Source of the DNA: JBDRKE01 sp043814315
GTDB lineage: Bacteria; Omnitrophota; Gorgyraeia; Gygaellales; Profunditerraquicolaceae
Assembly: GCA_043814315.1 (NCBI GenBank)
Contig: JBDRKE010000005.1
Coordinates: forward strand, 33,338-97,337
Direction: 5' to 3'
Length of the DNA: 64,000 nt
How positions within the stretch are numbered: position 1 is the first letter of the stretch; every line of letters starts with the position of its first letter. Shown here piece after piece: positions 40,456 to 48,632 of this stretch. The notes under the pieces are model-generated. The model did not search any database and was not told where the DNA came from. It worked only from the letters and a program-made list of their open reading frames with translations. Both the position numbers and the translations under genes were made by a program.

Positions 40456-43400
40456 ATGCTCACGATACTTTATATAGCTTTGTTGGCAGCTATCAGCATG
40501 ATAGCTTACGCTATCTACGGGATGGCAACGGCAGATTCTGCGGCCCGACCCAGGCCAAGAAGAGTGCCGGAAGGGAAAAATCAAAATTACGGGAAAGAAA
40601 AGACCGAAAAACTACAGATGCAAGTGTCAGCCCTGCAGGGAGAACTGGAAAAGGTAAAAACGGATTATGCCCATAGCCGGCAAGAAGTTGAGGTTTCCGG
40701 AAAATCCCAGGCGCAGTTAGAGGAGGAGCTCGTCCGTAGGCAGGATTGGGTGGTTAAAGCGGAAGAGGCATTGAATAAAACCAAGGAAGAGCATGGTGGC
40801 CTGCAGAAGAAATTTGCGGAAAAAGAAAAAGAGCTGGAAAAGGAGTTTGCCAAGAATGTCAATAGCAGCAAGGAAATTCGGGAATTAAACGAGAGGCTGG
40901 CCTTGCAAGAAGCAGCTATCAAGGACAGCTCGGATAAGATTGAGGCCCAGAAACATAAAATCGAGAAAGTTAATAAAGAACTTAAAAGCCAGCAGGAAAC
41001 AATTGAGGAATTCAAAAAGAAAGAACAGATAAGCGAATGGATTCCTAAGCAGGAATTCAATAAGCTTAATGAAGAATACACGGAACTGGAAAAGGAATTA
41101 GAGACTAAGGAAGAGCGGTCAAGGATTTTGATGCAGGAGTTAGGCCATCTGAAGAGCCAGGTGGCCCAGAAGGAGAAAGCCGTCCCAGTCCTCCAGGAAC
41201 AGAAAGAGGTGCCTGAAGAAGAGGAGCCCATCAAAGAAGAAGAACCTCCTAAAGAGCAGTTACCGCAAGAGCCCTCTAAGGAAGAGCCCCCTACTAAGCC
41301 CGAAGCACCCTTTGCGCCAGAAGAACCCTCCAAGCCCGAAGAGCCCCTAAAGCCCGAGGAGCCCCTAAAGCCCGAGGAGCCCCCTAAGTCCGAAGAAATG
41401 CAGCTCGGAGAAATGCAGAAGAAGGCTCCTGAGGTTAAGCCAGAGGAGATCCCTCGTGAAGCAGCCAAGAGAGCAAAGAAAAAAGAGCCAACGCCAGTTC
41501 CCCGCACAGAGTTAAAGATGGTCAGAAACATCGGGATTATGGCGCACATCGATGCCGGAAAGACGACTCTGACGGAGAGGATTTTGTTTTATACGGGCAA
41601 GTCTTATAAAATCGGGGAGGTCCACGAAGGCGCTACACAGATGGATTGGATGAAGCAGGAGCGGGAACGAGGCATTACTATTACATCGGCAGCAACGACA
41701 TGCTTCTGGAAGGACCACAGGATCAATCTTATTGACACCCCTGGCCACGTTGATTTTACGGTTGAGGTGGAAAGGAGCCTTAGGGTTCTTGATGGCGCGG
41801 TGGCTGTTTTTTGCGCGGTAGGAGGGGTTGAGCCTCAATCGGAAACAGTGTGGCATCAATCCGATAAATACAACGTTCCCAAGATTGCCTTCGTGAACAA
41901 GATGGACCGGACAGGTGCTGACTTTCTTAGTGTGTTGAAGGGGATTGAAGAGATCCTGGGTGCCAATGTTGTTGCGCTAGTCATTCCGATTGGCAGCGAA
42001 GACAGCTTTCGCGGGGTGGTGGATTTGATGGAGATGAAGTCCTATCTCTATCAGGAAGAGTCTCAGGGCAAGGATTTTCTTATTGAGGATATCCCCGAAG
42101 AGCTTAAGGAAGATGCGCTCAAGTATCGCCATCTCTTAGTGGAGAAAATCTCAGCGCTTGACGAAACTTTAACCAAAAAGTACCTGGAGGCTCCGGAGCA
42201 AATAACCCGGGAAGAACTCGCGCAGGTTTTGCGTAAGGGCACCATTTCTAATAAAATCGTGCCTCTTCTTTGCGGATCCGCTTTTAAAAACAAAGGGGTC
42301 CAGAAGCTCCTTGATGCGATAACGCTTTACCTGCCTTCTCCGTCGGATACCCCTGAGGTCAAGGGGCACAGCCTTCTTGATGCCGAAAAAACCGTCCTAA
42401 GAAAACCTGATTATCAAGAGCCATTAACGGGCCTTGCCTTTAAGATTCAGGCTGATCCGCATATGGGCAAGCTTGTGTATGTGAGGATTTATTCCGGCAT
42501 CTTAGAGACGGGTTCCTATGTGCTTAATGCCACCAAGAACAAAAAGGAAAGAATCGGAAGGATTGTGCAGATGCATGCCAACCAGCGGGAGAATGTCGAG
42601 TGCGCCTTTGCCGGCGATATCGTAGCCGTGGTAGGCCTTTCGCATACAACCACAGGAGATACCCTGTGCGATAAAGAAGAGCCCGTGGTCTTGGAGACAA
42701 TAGAGTTTCCTGTGCCTGTGGTGTCGTTGAGCATCGCCCCAAAGAGCCGCTCGGATCAGGATAAGCTTGGAAAGGGTCTGTCCAAACTTATGGAGGAGGA
42801 CCCCACCTTTTTAGTGCAAAGCGACGAAGAAACGAAAGAAACGGTCCTCACGGGCATGGGAGAGCTGCACCTTGAGATCATCGTGGATAGGCTTAAGGAG
42901 GAGTTTGACGTAGAGGCTGTGGTCGGTCAGCCAAAAGTCGCTTACAGGGAAACGATTCTGAAATCATCACACGCCGAAGGAAAATACATTAAGCAGTCCG
43001 GCGGCAGGGGTCAGTATGGCCATGTGGTCATGGAGATTTCGCCGGCTGCGGCTGGAGAGGGCTTCGAGTTTATTGACAGCATTAAGGGAGGCGCTATCCC
43101 TAAATCCTTTATCCCTGCCGTAGAAAAGGGCGTGATAGAAGCTATGAAGAAAGGGGTCTATGCAGGATTTCCTGTCGTGGATGTCAAGGTCAATCTTGTG
43201 GATGGATCTTTTCACGAGGTCGATTCGTCTGAACTGGCCTTTAGAATAGCGGCCATTCTGGGATTTAAACAGGCCTTTATGCAGGCAGAGCCGGCCCTGC
43301 TTGAACCCTATATGTCCCTTGAGGCCACCACGCCCGAAGAGTATGTGAATGCCGTCGTGGGATATTTAGGCTCCCGTCGGGGGAAAATCTTAAACATGGA

Positions 43401-43608
43401 CAGCAAGGGAAAACAGAAAATAATCTCTGCGGAAGTTCCTCTCTCTGAAATGTTTGGTTATGCGACGGCCCTGCGCTCTTTAAGCAGCGGCCGTTGCAAT
43501 GCCTCTATGGAGTTCCTCAGATACGCACATGTCCCCGGTGAAATCGCGCAAAAAGTCAAAGAGGAGCAGAAAAAGAAGGAAGGGGAGAAGGCGAAAGCGA
43601 AATCCTAA
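40456..43608 (+). CDS. Elongation factor G fused to a membrane-anchored coiled-coil N-terminus
   Basis: 1050 residues. Residues 1-26 form one membrane helix (MLTILYIALLAAISMIAYAI). Residues about 50-245 are a long charged coiled coil. About 250-320 is a Pro/Glu/Lys linker with repeated KPEEP units. Complete EF-G starts near residue 355: NIGIMAHIDAGKTTLTERIL (G1), GITI (switch), DTPGHVDF (G3), NKMD (G4), domain II, domain IV with GGRGQYGHVVME, and domain V to a Lys-rich tail. The frame is continuous, with no ribosome site before Met355. It could tether an EF-G paralog or the main EF-G to the membrane. A second free EF-G elsewhere cannot be excluded. Confidence 0.92.
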   Translation: MLTILYIALLAAISMIAYAIYGMATADSAARPRPRRVPEGKNQNYGKEKTEKLQMQVSALQGELEKVKTDYAHSRQEVEVSGKSQAQLEEELVRRQDWVVKAEEALNKTKEEHGGLQKKFAEKEKELEKEFAKNVNSSKEIRELNERLALQEAAIKDSSDKIEAQKHKIEKVNKELKSQQETIEEFKKKEQISEWIPKQEFNKLNEEYTELEKELETKEERSRILMQELGHLKSQVAQKEKAVPVLQEQKEVPEEEEPIKEEEPPKEQLPQEPSKEEPPTKPEAPFAPEEPSKPEEPLKPEEPLKPEEPPKSEEMQLGEMQKKAPEVKPEEIPREAAKRAKKKEPTPVPRTELKMVRNIGIMAHIDAGKTTLTERILFYTGKSYKIGEVHEGATQMDWMKQERERGITITSAATTCFWKDHRINLIDTPGHVDFTVEVERSLRVLDGAVAVFCAVGGVEPQSETVWHQSDKYNVPKIAFVNKMDRTGADFLSVLKGIEEILGANVVALVIPIGSEDSFRGVVDLMEMKSYLYQEESQGKDFLIEDIPEELKEDALKYRHLLVEKISALDETLTKKYLEAPEQITREELAQVLRKGTISNKIVPLLCGSAFKNKGVQKLLDAITLYLPSPSDTPEVKGHSLLDAEKTVLRKPDYQEPLTGLAFKIQADPHMGKLVYVRIYSGILETGSYVLNATKNKKERIGRIVQMHANQRENVECAFAGDIVAVVGLSHTTTGDTLCDKEEPVVLETIEFPVPVVSLSIAPKSRSDQDKLGKGLSKLMEEDPTFLVQSDEETKETVLTGMGELHLEIIVDRLKEEFDVEAVVGQPKVAYRETILKSSHAEGKYIKQSGGRGQYGHVVMEISPAAAGEGFEFIDSIKGGAIPKSFIPAVEKGVIEAMKKGVYAGFPVVDVKVNLVDGSFHEVDSSELAFRIAAILGFKQAFMQAEPALLEPYMSLEATTPEEYVNAVVGYLGSRRGKILNMDSKGKQKIISAEVPLSEMFGYATALRSLSSGRCNASMEFLRYAHVPGEIAQKVKEEQKKKEGEKAKAKS

Positions 43609-43658
43609 AATAAGCCAATAGAAAAGAGACAAAAGACAGGAAAGGAAAGGATAGGGCC

Positions 43659-44213
43659 ATGAAGAGACTGCCTATTTACTTATTATCGGCGATTTTTATG
43701 AGCAGCGTTTATACGGGAGGGTTTGCGATGGAGGCGACAGTCGTGGTCTTAGAGACCAATCAAGGAGTCATAGAAGTTAAGTTGATGCCGGAGGTGGCGC
43801 CCAAGGCCTGCGAGAATTTTACAAAACTCGTGGAAAAAGGTTATTACAATGGGATAACCTTTCACAGGGTGATTAAAGGTTTTATGATTCAGGGAGGGGA
43901 TCCCACGGGCACAGGCATGGGGGGCGAGTCCATCTGGGGTGAGCCTTTTGAAGATGAGGTTACGCCGCAAGTTACATTTGATAGGCCGGGCCTGCTGGCC
44001 ATGGCCAATGCCGGGCCTAACACCAACGGCAGCCAGTTCTTTATCGCTACGGCTAAGACGCCCTGGCTCCATATGCGCCACACCATATTCGGGGAAGTTA
44101 TTTCCGGGCACGATGCGTTGCAAAAAATAGAAAACACGCCAACCGGGCCCTCGGATAAGCCTGTCGAGGAACAAAAGATTATCAGGGCGTATTTAAAGAC
44201 AGGCTCTCAATAG
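43659..44213 (+). CDS. Exported cyclophilin-type peptidyl-prolyl isomerase
   Basis: 184 residues. A signal peptide (LPIYLLSAIFMSSVYTGGFA) is followed by the cyclophilin domain: FHRVIKGFMIQGGDPTGTG, MANAGPNTNGSQFFI, and LHMRHTIFGEV with the usual Trp replaced by the His-containing bacterial form. Catalyses proline isomerisation in the periplasm. An AGGAAAGGA ribosome site precedes the ATG. Stands alone 50 bases after the EF-G fusion. Confidence 0.93.
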   Translation: MKRLPIYLLSAIFMSSVYTGGFAMEATVVVLETNQGVIEVKLMPEVAPKACENFTKLVEKGYYNGITFHRVIKGFMIQGGDPTGTGMGGESIWGEPFEDEVTPQVTFDRPGLLAMANAGPNTNGSQFFIATAKTPWLHMRHTIFGEVISGHDALQKIENTPTGPSDKPVEEQKIIRAYLKTGSQ

Positions 44214-44221
44214 AATTTCCC

Positions 44222-44250
44222 TTGAGCCTCCCCTTAAAATGTGTTAAAAT
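44222..44250 (+). promoter_or_regulatory. Promoter upstream of metV
   Basis: TTGAGC at 44222-44227 and TAAAAT at 44245-44250 with a 17-base spacer, 45 bases before the metV start. Confidence 0.5.
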
Positions 44251-44295
44251 TTTGTATTGAGCATTTAATCTTTTAAGCCATAAGGAATAACGGAA

Positions 44296-44952
44296 ATGAT
44301 CATCACAGAACAGAAGCCATTAGAGAAAATATTAGAATGCCTCAAGGAGTATAAGAAAGTATTCCTTGTAGGGTGCGGAGAGTGCGCCACGACTTGTAAG
44401 ACCGGCGGAAAAGATGAGGCCGCCAAGATGCAGCAGGATCTGGAAAATCAGGGGAAGGTTGTTTTAGGCTCCTGCATCCCGGGCGCACCCTGCGTGGCCA
44501 GCCAAATAAAGGCCGAATTAGCAAAAAACATAAAGGCCCTCAGAGAAGCTGAAGCGATTCTGGTTCTGGCGTGCGGGTTAGGGGTGCAATCCGTCAAGGA
44601 CAATGATCGCTTAGAGTTGACGGTATTGCCTGCGTGTAACACCTTATTTGGAGCCGTGATGGACGGCCGGGGAAACTTCTATGAAAAATGTTCTATGTGC
44701 GCCGAGTGCGTTTTAGATATAACAGGGGGGATCTGTCCGATCACCCTCTGTGCCAAAGGGCTTTTAAACGGTCCTTGCGGCGGGATGGATAAAGGTAAAT
44801 GCGAGGTAGATAAGGATCAGGATTGCGCCTGGGTTCTAATCTACAAAGAATTAGAGAAGACAAAAAAACTGCAGCGCCTTAAGGAGATTCGGCAGCCCAA
44901 GGATTTTAAAAAGACGAACAAGCCCCATAAATTGGTAGTTACAAAACCCTAG
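44296..44952 (+). CDS. metV: MetV-type methylenetetrahydrofolate reductase C-terminal-domain protein
   Basis: 218 residues. Cys-rich: GCGECATTCKTGG near the start, ACGLGVQ in the middle, and CSMCAECVLDITGGICPITLC followed by NGPCGGMDKGKCEV. This is the MTHFR_C zinc/iron-sulfur domain (MetV) that partners MetF in acetogens and other anaerobes with a Wood-Ljungdahl methyl branch. metF is not in the window. It heads a short cluster with iscU and 5-formyl-THF cyclo-ligase, so two of the three are folate-linked. Confidence 0.88.
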   Translation: MIITEQKPLEKILECLKEYKKVFLVGCGECATTCKTGGKDEAAKMQQDLENQGKVVLGSCIPGAPCVASQIKAELAKNIKALREAEAILVLACGLGVQSVKDNDRLELTVLPACNTLFGAVMDGRGNFYEKCSMCAECVLDITGGICPITLCAKGLLNGPCGGMDKGKCEVDKDQDCAWVLIYKELEKTKKLQRLKEIRQPKDFKKTNKPHKLVVTKP

Positions 44953-44961
44953 ACAAGCAGG

Positions 44962-45387
44962 ATGACAGAGCAACCTTATTCAGATAAAGTCATGGATCAT
45001 TTCATGAATCCGCGCAACGTCGGCGAGATTCCGGATGCCAGCGGCATTGGCAGCGTCGGTAACCCGATATGTGGCGACGTAATGAGAATGTACCTGAAGA
45101 TAGAAAAAAACGTTATTACAGACGCGAAGTTTAAGACGTTCGGATGTGGCGCGGCTATAAGTACCAGCTCCATGGTGACCGAGATGGTCAAGGGCAAACC
45201 CATTGAGGAGGCCTTAAAGATTACGAATAAAGCCGTAGCCGAAGCGCTGGGAGGATTACCTCCCATCAAGATGCACTGTTCTGTATTAGCCGAGGAGGCT
45301 TTGCGCTCTGCTTTAAAAGACTACTATAGAAAACAAGGCAAGGAGCCCCCTTTTAAAGACAGAGAACATGCTTCCCACGAACATTGA
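44962..45387 (+). CDS. iscU: Iron-sulfur cluster scaffold IscU/NifU-like
   Basis: 141 residues. Three scaffold cysteines are present in GNPICGDVM, KTFGCGAAIS and KMHCSVLAEEA; the start PYSDKVMDHFMNPRNVG is typical. Assembles clusters for transfer to apoproteins. No iscS neighbour in the window. Starts 9 bases after metV and overlaps a possible start of the next gene. Confidence 0.92.
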   Translation: MTEQPYSDKVMDHFMNPRNVGEIPDASGIGSVGNPICGDVMRMYLKIEKNVITDAKFKTFGCGAAISTSSMVTEMVKGKPIEEALKITNKAVAEALGGLPPIKMHCSVLAEEALRSALKDYYRKQGKEPPFKDREHASHEH

Positions 45388-45394
45388 TCAGGTG

Positions 45395-45940
45395 ATGTTG
45401 ACAAAACGCCAGATACGTAGTAGAATCATCTGCAGACTAAAAACACAGAAGGAGGCAGATCGGGACCGAAAAAGCAAAATCATTAGAAATAAGCTTTTGA
45501 GGACACAGATTTTCAGGAAAGCAAAGATTGTGATGTTTTATATAGCGTTTGGCGATGAAGTAGAGACGCAAGACATGATAAAGGCAGCTATTAAATTAGG
45601 CAAGATTGTAACTGTGCCGGTGTGCATTCACAGAAAAGTGGCTTTGAGGCCAGGTATATTAGATGAAAGTATCAAGTTGCAAAGAGGGCCTTATGGAGTA
45701 TGCGAGCCCTCGACCAAACGGTTCATCCCGCTTAAAGATCTGGATATCGTCATTGTGCCGGGTTTGGCCTTTGATAAAAAAGGCAATCGTTTGGGCCGGG
45801 GCAAGGGTTATTACGACCGATTCTTAAAGATGCTCCCTAAGAAAATCCCCACTATTGGCCTGGCCTTCGACTTCCAAATCTTACCTAAAGTCCCCGCCAA
45901 AACGCACGATATCAACGTCAACAGAATCATCTTTGCATAA
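45395..45940 (+). CDS. 5-formyltetrahydrofolate cyclo-ligase
   Basis: 181 residues from ATG 45395, or 190 from ATG 45368 inside iscU. LTKRQIRSRIICRL opens it; then YIAFGDEVETQDMI, RGPYGVCEPS, IVIVPGLAFDKKGNRLGRGKGYYDRFL (the conserved phosphate/ATP-binding block) and TIGLAFDFQIL. Converts 5-formyl-THF to 5,10-methenyl-THF. Fits beside MetV. In proteobacteria the homologue (ygfA) sits next to the 6S gene, but not here. Confidence 0.92.
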   Translation: MLTKRQIRSRIICRLKTQKEADRDRKSKIIRNKLLRTQIFRKAKIVMFYIAFGDEVETQDMIKAAIKLGKIVTVPVCIHRKVALRPGILDESIKLQRGPYGVCEPSTKRFIPLKDLDIVIVPGLAFDKKGNRLGRGKGYYDRFLKMLPKKIPTIGLAFDFQILPKVPAKTHDINVNRIIFA

Positions 45941-46062
45941 CCGCAAAAGCGCAAAGGCATCTTAAGAATATTCACCAATAAATACAGCAAAGCCGCAAAA
46001 GGTATTATTGCGGTTTAGCGGTGAAGATATTGCTGCGGGGGTTGAGTTTTGCGTTTTTGCGA
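45941..46062. repeat. CCGCAAAAGCGCAAAG-type palindromic repeat
   Basis: CCGCAAAAGCGCAAAGGC at about 45942-45959, AGCCGCAAAAGGTATTATTG near 45990, and the facing arm TTTTGCGTTTTTGCG at about 46048-46062. A third spacer-repeat type, just before the RNase Y ribosome site. Confidence 0.5.
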
Positions 46063-46084
46063 TAAAAGGAGGCTGGTTATACTT

Positions 46085-47638
46085 ATGCTAAACATTATCC
46101 TATTTGCGGGGATTGCGATAGGGGCAATAATCCTTGGATATTCCGTAAGAAAATATGTAGCTGAAAAAAAGATTCAGAACGCAGAAGCAAGGGCACAGCA
46201 CATTTTAGAACAGGTAAAGAAAGAGGCCCAGGACAGGCGTCGAGAAGTGGAGTTAGAAGCCAAAGACCTTCTCTACAGAATGCGGCAGGATTTTGAACGT
46301 GAGACCAAAGATCGGCGTCAGGAAATATTCAGCTTAGAAAAAAGGCTGACCCAGAAAGAGGAAAACATTGACCGCAGGCTTGATTTGTTAGAAAAGAAAG
46401 AGAGGGAAATCGAGGCCAGAAGCGAAAGCTTCAAAAGACAGGAAGAGGCGATCAGGACGAAAGATGCTCAATTGCATTCGCTCATCGCGGAAGAGAAGGA
46501 ACGATTGCAGAAGATTTCTTCCTTGTCGGCCGAAGAGGCAAAGCAGATACTGCTGAGCAGGCTCAATGAAGAGCTGAATAATGAAAAGGCGGTACTTATT
46601 AAAAGACAAGAAGAAGAATTACGCGGCATCGCGGATAAAAAGGCCCGCGAGATCGTAAGTCTGGCTATACAAAGATGTGCGGCCGAGCACACGGTGGAGT
46701 CCACGGTCAGCGTCGTGACATTGCCTAATGATGAAATGAAAGGGCGGGTGATCGGGAGGGAAGGCCGTAACATCCGCGCTTTAGAAATGGCGACGGGCGT
46801 CGATGTTATCATCGACGATACGCCGGAGGCCGTAACCTTATCGGCCTTTGATACGGTGCGTCGAGAAATCGCGCGCCTGAGCCTCGAGAAACTTATCGCC
46901 GATGGCAGGATTCACCCGGGGCGAATCGAAGAGATCGTGGAGAAAACAAAAAAAGAAATGGAAGACAAGATTCGCGAAGAGGGGGAGAAGGCGGCTTTTG
47001 AGGCCGGGGTCAACGGCCTGCATCCGGAGCTTATCAAGCTGTTAGGCCGCTTAAAATATAGAACCAGTTTTGGTCAAAACGCCCTCCAGCATTCTAAGGA
47101 AGTATCTTTTCTTTTAGGGATCATGGCCTCGGAGTTGGGCCTGGATTTTAAATTAGCCAAGAGAGTGGGCCTTCTGCACGACATAGGAAAAGCGGTAGAT
47201 CATCAAGTGGAAGGCACGCACGCAAAGCTTGGCGCTGAATTATGCAAGAAGTACAATGAATCCGTTGAGCTTATTTCCGCCGTGGAGGCGCACCACGAAG
47301 AAACTGCAGCTTCGAGTCTTTATGGGGTTCTGGCGATAGCTGCCGATGCGATTAGCGCAGCCAGGCCAGGCGCAAGACGAGAGACCCTGGAGACCTATAT
47401 CAAGCGGCTGGAAAAATTGGAATCCATCGCGAATCTCTTTAAAGGCGTTGAAAAGTCTTTTGCGATTCAGGCAGGGCGGGAGATCCGCGTCATTGTGCAA
47501 CCAGAAAAAATTTCGGATGGAGAGGCTATAAACTTGTCACGCGAAATCCGGAAAAAGATTGAAGAGGGGATGGAGTATCCCGGCCAGATCAAGGTCACCG
47601 TGATTCGCGAGACCAGGGCGATCGAATACGCGAAGTAA
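46085..47638 (+). CDS. rny: Ribonuclease Y
   Basis: 517 residues from ATG 46085 (AAAGGAGG about 12 bases before); an earlier in-frame start at 46049 reads part of a repeat. N-terminal membrane helix (ILFAGIAIGAIILGY), a long coiled coil to about residue 190, a KH domain (MKGRVIGREGRNIRALE), then the HD domain (LLHDIGKAVDHQVEGTHAKLG) and a closing domain with QPGR-like AIQAGREIRVIV. Endoribonuclease that starts mRNA decay at the membrane. Followed by ymdB as in Bacillus. Confidence 0.97.
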   Translation: MLNIILFAGIAIGAIILGYSVRKYVAEKKIQNAEARAQHILEQVKKEAQDRRREVELEAKDLLYRMRQDFERETKDRRQEIFSLEKRLTQKEENIDRRLDLLEKKEREIEARSESFKRQEEAIRTKDAQLHSLIAEEKERLQKISSLSAEEAKQILLSRLNEELNNEKAVLIKRQEEELRGIADKKAREIVSLAIQRCAAEHTVESTVSVVTLPNDEMKGRVIGREGRNIRALEMATGVDVIIDDTPEAVTLSAFDTVRREIARLSLEKLIADGRIHPGRIEEIVEKTKKEMEDKIREEGEKAAFEAGVNGLHPELIKLLGRLKYRTSFGQNALQHSKEVSFLLGIMASELGLDFKLAKRVGLLHDIGKAVDHQVEGTHAKLGAELCKKYNESVELISAVEAHHEETAASSLYGVLAIAADAISAARPGARRETLETYIKRLEKLESIANLFKGVEKSFAIQAGREIRVIVQPEKISDGEAINLSREIRKKIEEGMEYPGQIKVTVIRETRAIEYAK

Positions 47639-47644
47639 TGTTCG

Positions 47645-47705
47645 TTGCGCGTCGCGTACAGCGCATTGCGCGCAATACGCAATACGCAATACGCGGTACG
47701 CATGA
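47645..47705. repeat. GCGCAATACGCAATACGC-type repeat
   Basis: Tandem CAATACG units (about 47671-47695), partly facing GCGTCGCGTACAGCGC. Similar strings are common interspersed spacers. Confidence 0.45.
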
Positions 47706-47720
47706 CGTAAAAATAGCGCT

Positions 47721-48506
47721 ATGAAAATATTGTTTATCGGAGACATCGTGGGCAGTCCCGGCCGAGAGGCGATAGCCAGGAGCCTAGCGGAATTAAAGAA
47801 AGAATACAAATTGCAGTTTATCATCGCCAATGCCGAGAACGCCGCCGGCGGTTCCGGCATTACGCTTAAAGTTGCGGATGAACTGTTTGGGCATGGAATC
47901 GATTGCTTGACCTCCGGAGACCATATCTGGAAAAAAAGGGATATTTTTGGGCTTATTAATCAAGAGGAGCGAATCTTGAGGCCTTTGAATTTTCCTTTCG
48001 GAGCACCCGGCAAAGGCGCAAGCTTATTTAAAACAAAGGAAGGGCTCTCTGTCGGGGTCATCAATGTTTGTGGTAGAGTGTTCATGGAGCCCTTGGAATG
48101 TCCTTTTAGGACAAGCCGGCAAGCGGTAGAAGAGTTATCTAAGCAGACGAGCGTCATTGTGGTGGATGTGCACGCAGAGGCCACCTCAGAAAAGATAGCC
48201 CTGGGGTGGTATCTCGACGGAAAGGTCTCTGCGGTTTTGGGAACGCATACACACATACAAACGGCAGACGAGAGGATTTTGCCCCAAGGAACAGCCTATG
48301 TAACGGATGTGGGCATGACCGGGCCTTATGATTCTGTGATCGGCAGAAGAATCGAAGATGTGTTGGAAAGATTTGTCACGTCAATCCCCACCCGGCTCGA
48401 AGTCGCTAGCGATAATATCCAACTGCATGCGGTGGTTTTAGATATCGATGAAAACACAGGGAAGGCTAGATCCATAGAGAGGATTCAGAAAAAGCTCCTA
48501 GGTTAA
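47721..48506 (+). CDS. ymdB: YmdB-family metallophosphoesterase
   Basis: 261 residues. IGDIVGSPGREAI, NAENAAGGSGITLK, TSGDHIWKKRDI, VVDVHAEATSEKIALGWYLDG and VLGTHTHIQTADE give the metal ligands of the YmdB/DR1281 family. Hydrolyses 2',3'-cyclic nucleotides; in Bacillus it lies next to rny and links RNA decay with biofilm and motility. Ends 6 bases before the GH39-like gene. Confidence 0.94.
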   Translation: MKILFIGDIVGSPGREAIARSLAELKKEYKLQFIIANAENAAGGSGITLKVADELFGHGIDCLTSGDHIWKKRDIFGLINQEERILRPLNFPFGAPGKGASLFKTKEGLSVGVINVCGRVFMEPLECPFRTSRQAVEELSKQTSVIVVDVHAEATSEKIALGWYLDGKVSAVLGTHTHIQTADERILPQGTAYVTDVGMTGPYDSVIGRRIEDVLERFVTSIPTRLEVASDNIQLHAVVLDIDENTGKARSIERIQKKLLG

Positions 48507-48507
48507 T

Positions 48508-48632
48508 GTCAAATGTCAAAATCCAAAATTCAAAATAAATCCCAAATCCAAAATCCAAAAAGAAGAATTCTCCATTTTGCATGCTGCGTTTTGTGTTTAT
48601 CTTGGATTTTGTGCTTTGTGCTTTGTCATCCA
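48508..48632. repeat. Family A palindromic repeat encoding the signal peptide of the GH39-like protein
   Basis: The left arm (CAAAATCCAAAATTCAAAAT, then CCCAAATCC) encodes the polar leader. The right arm, 48602-48629, is identical over 28 bases to 54162-54189 in the korD-vorB spacer and encodes the hydrophobic WILCFVLCH. Confidence 0.8.

Noticed and set aside
40665..41549. 294-residue minus-strand Ser/Gly-rich ORF opposite the EF-G N-terminus
   Set aside because: Produced by the repetitive Glu/Lys/Pro codons of the coiled coil and linker; no start signal.
44222..44295. Cobalamin or folate riboswitch before metV
   Set aside because: Leader is only about 40 bases after the promoter and has no matching motif.
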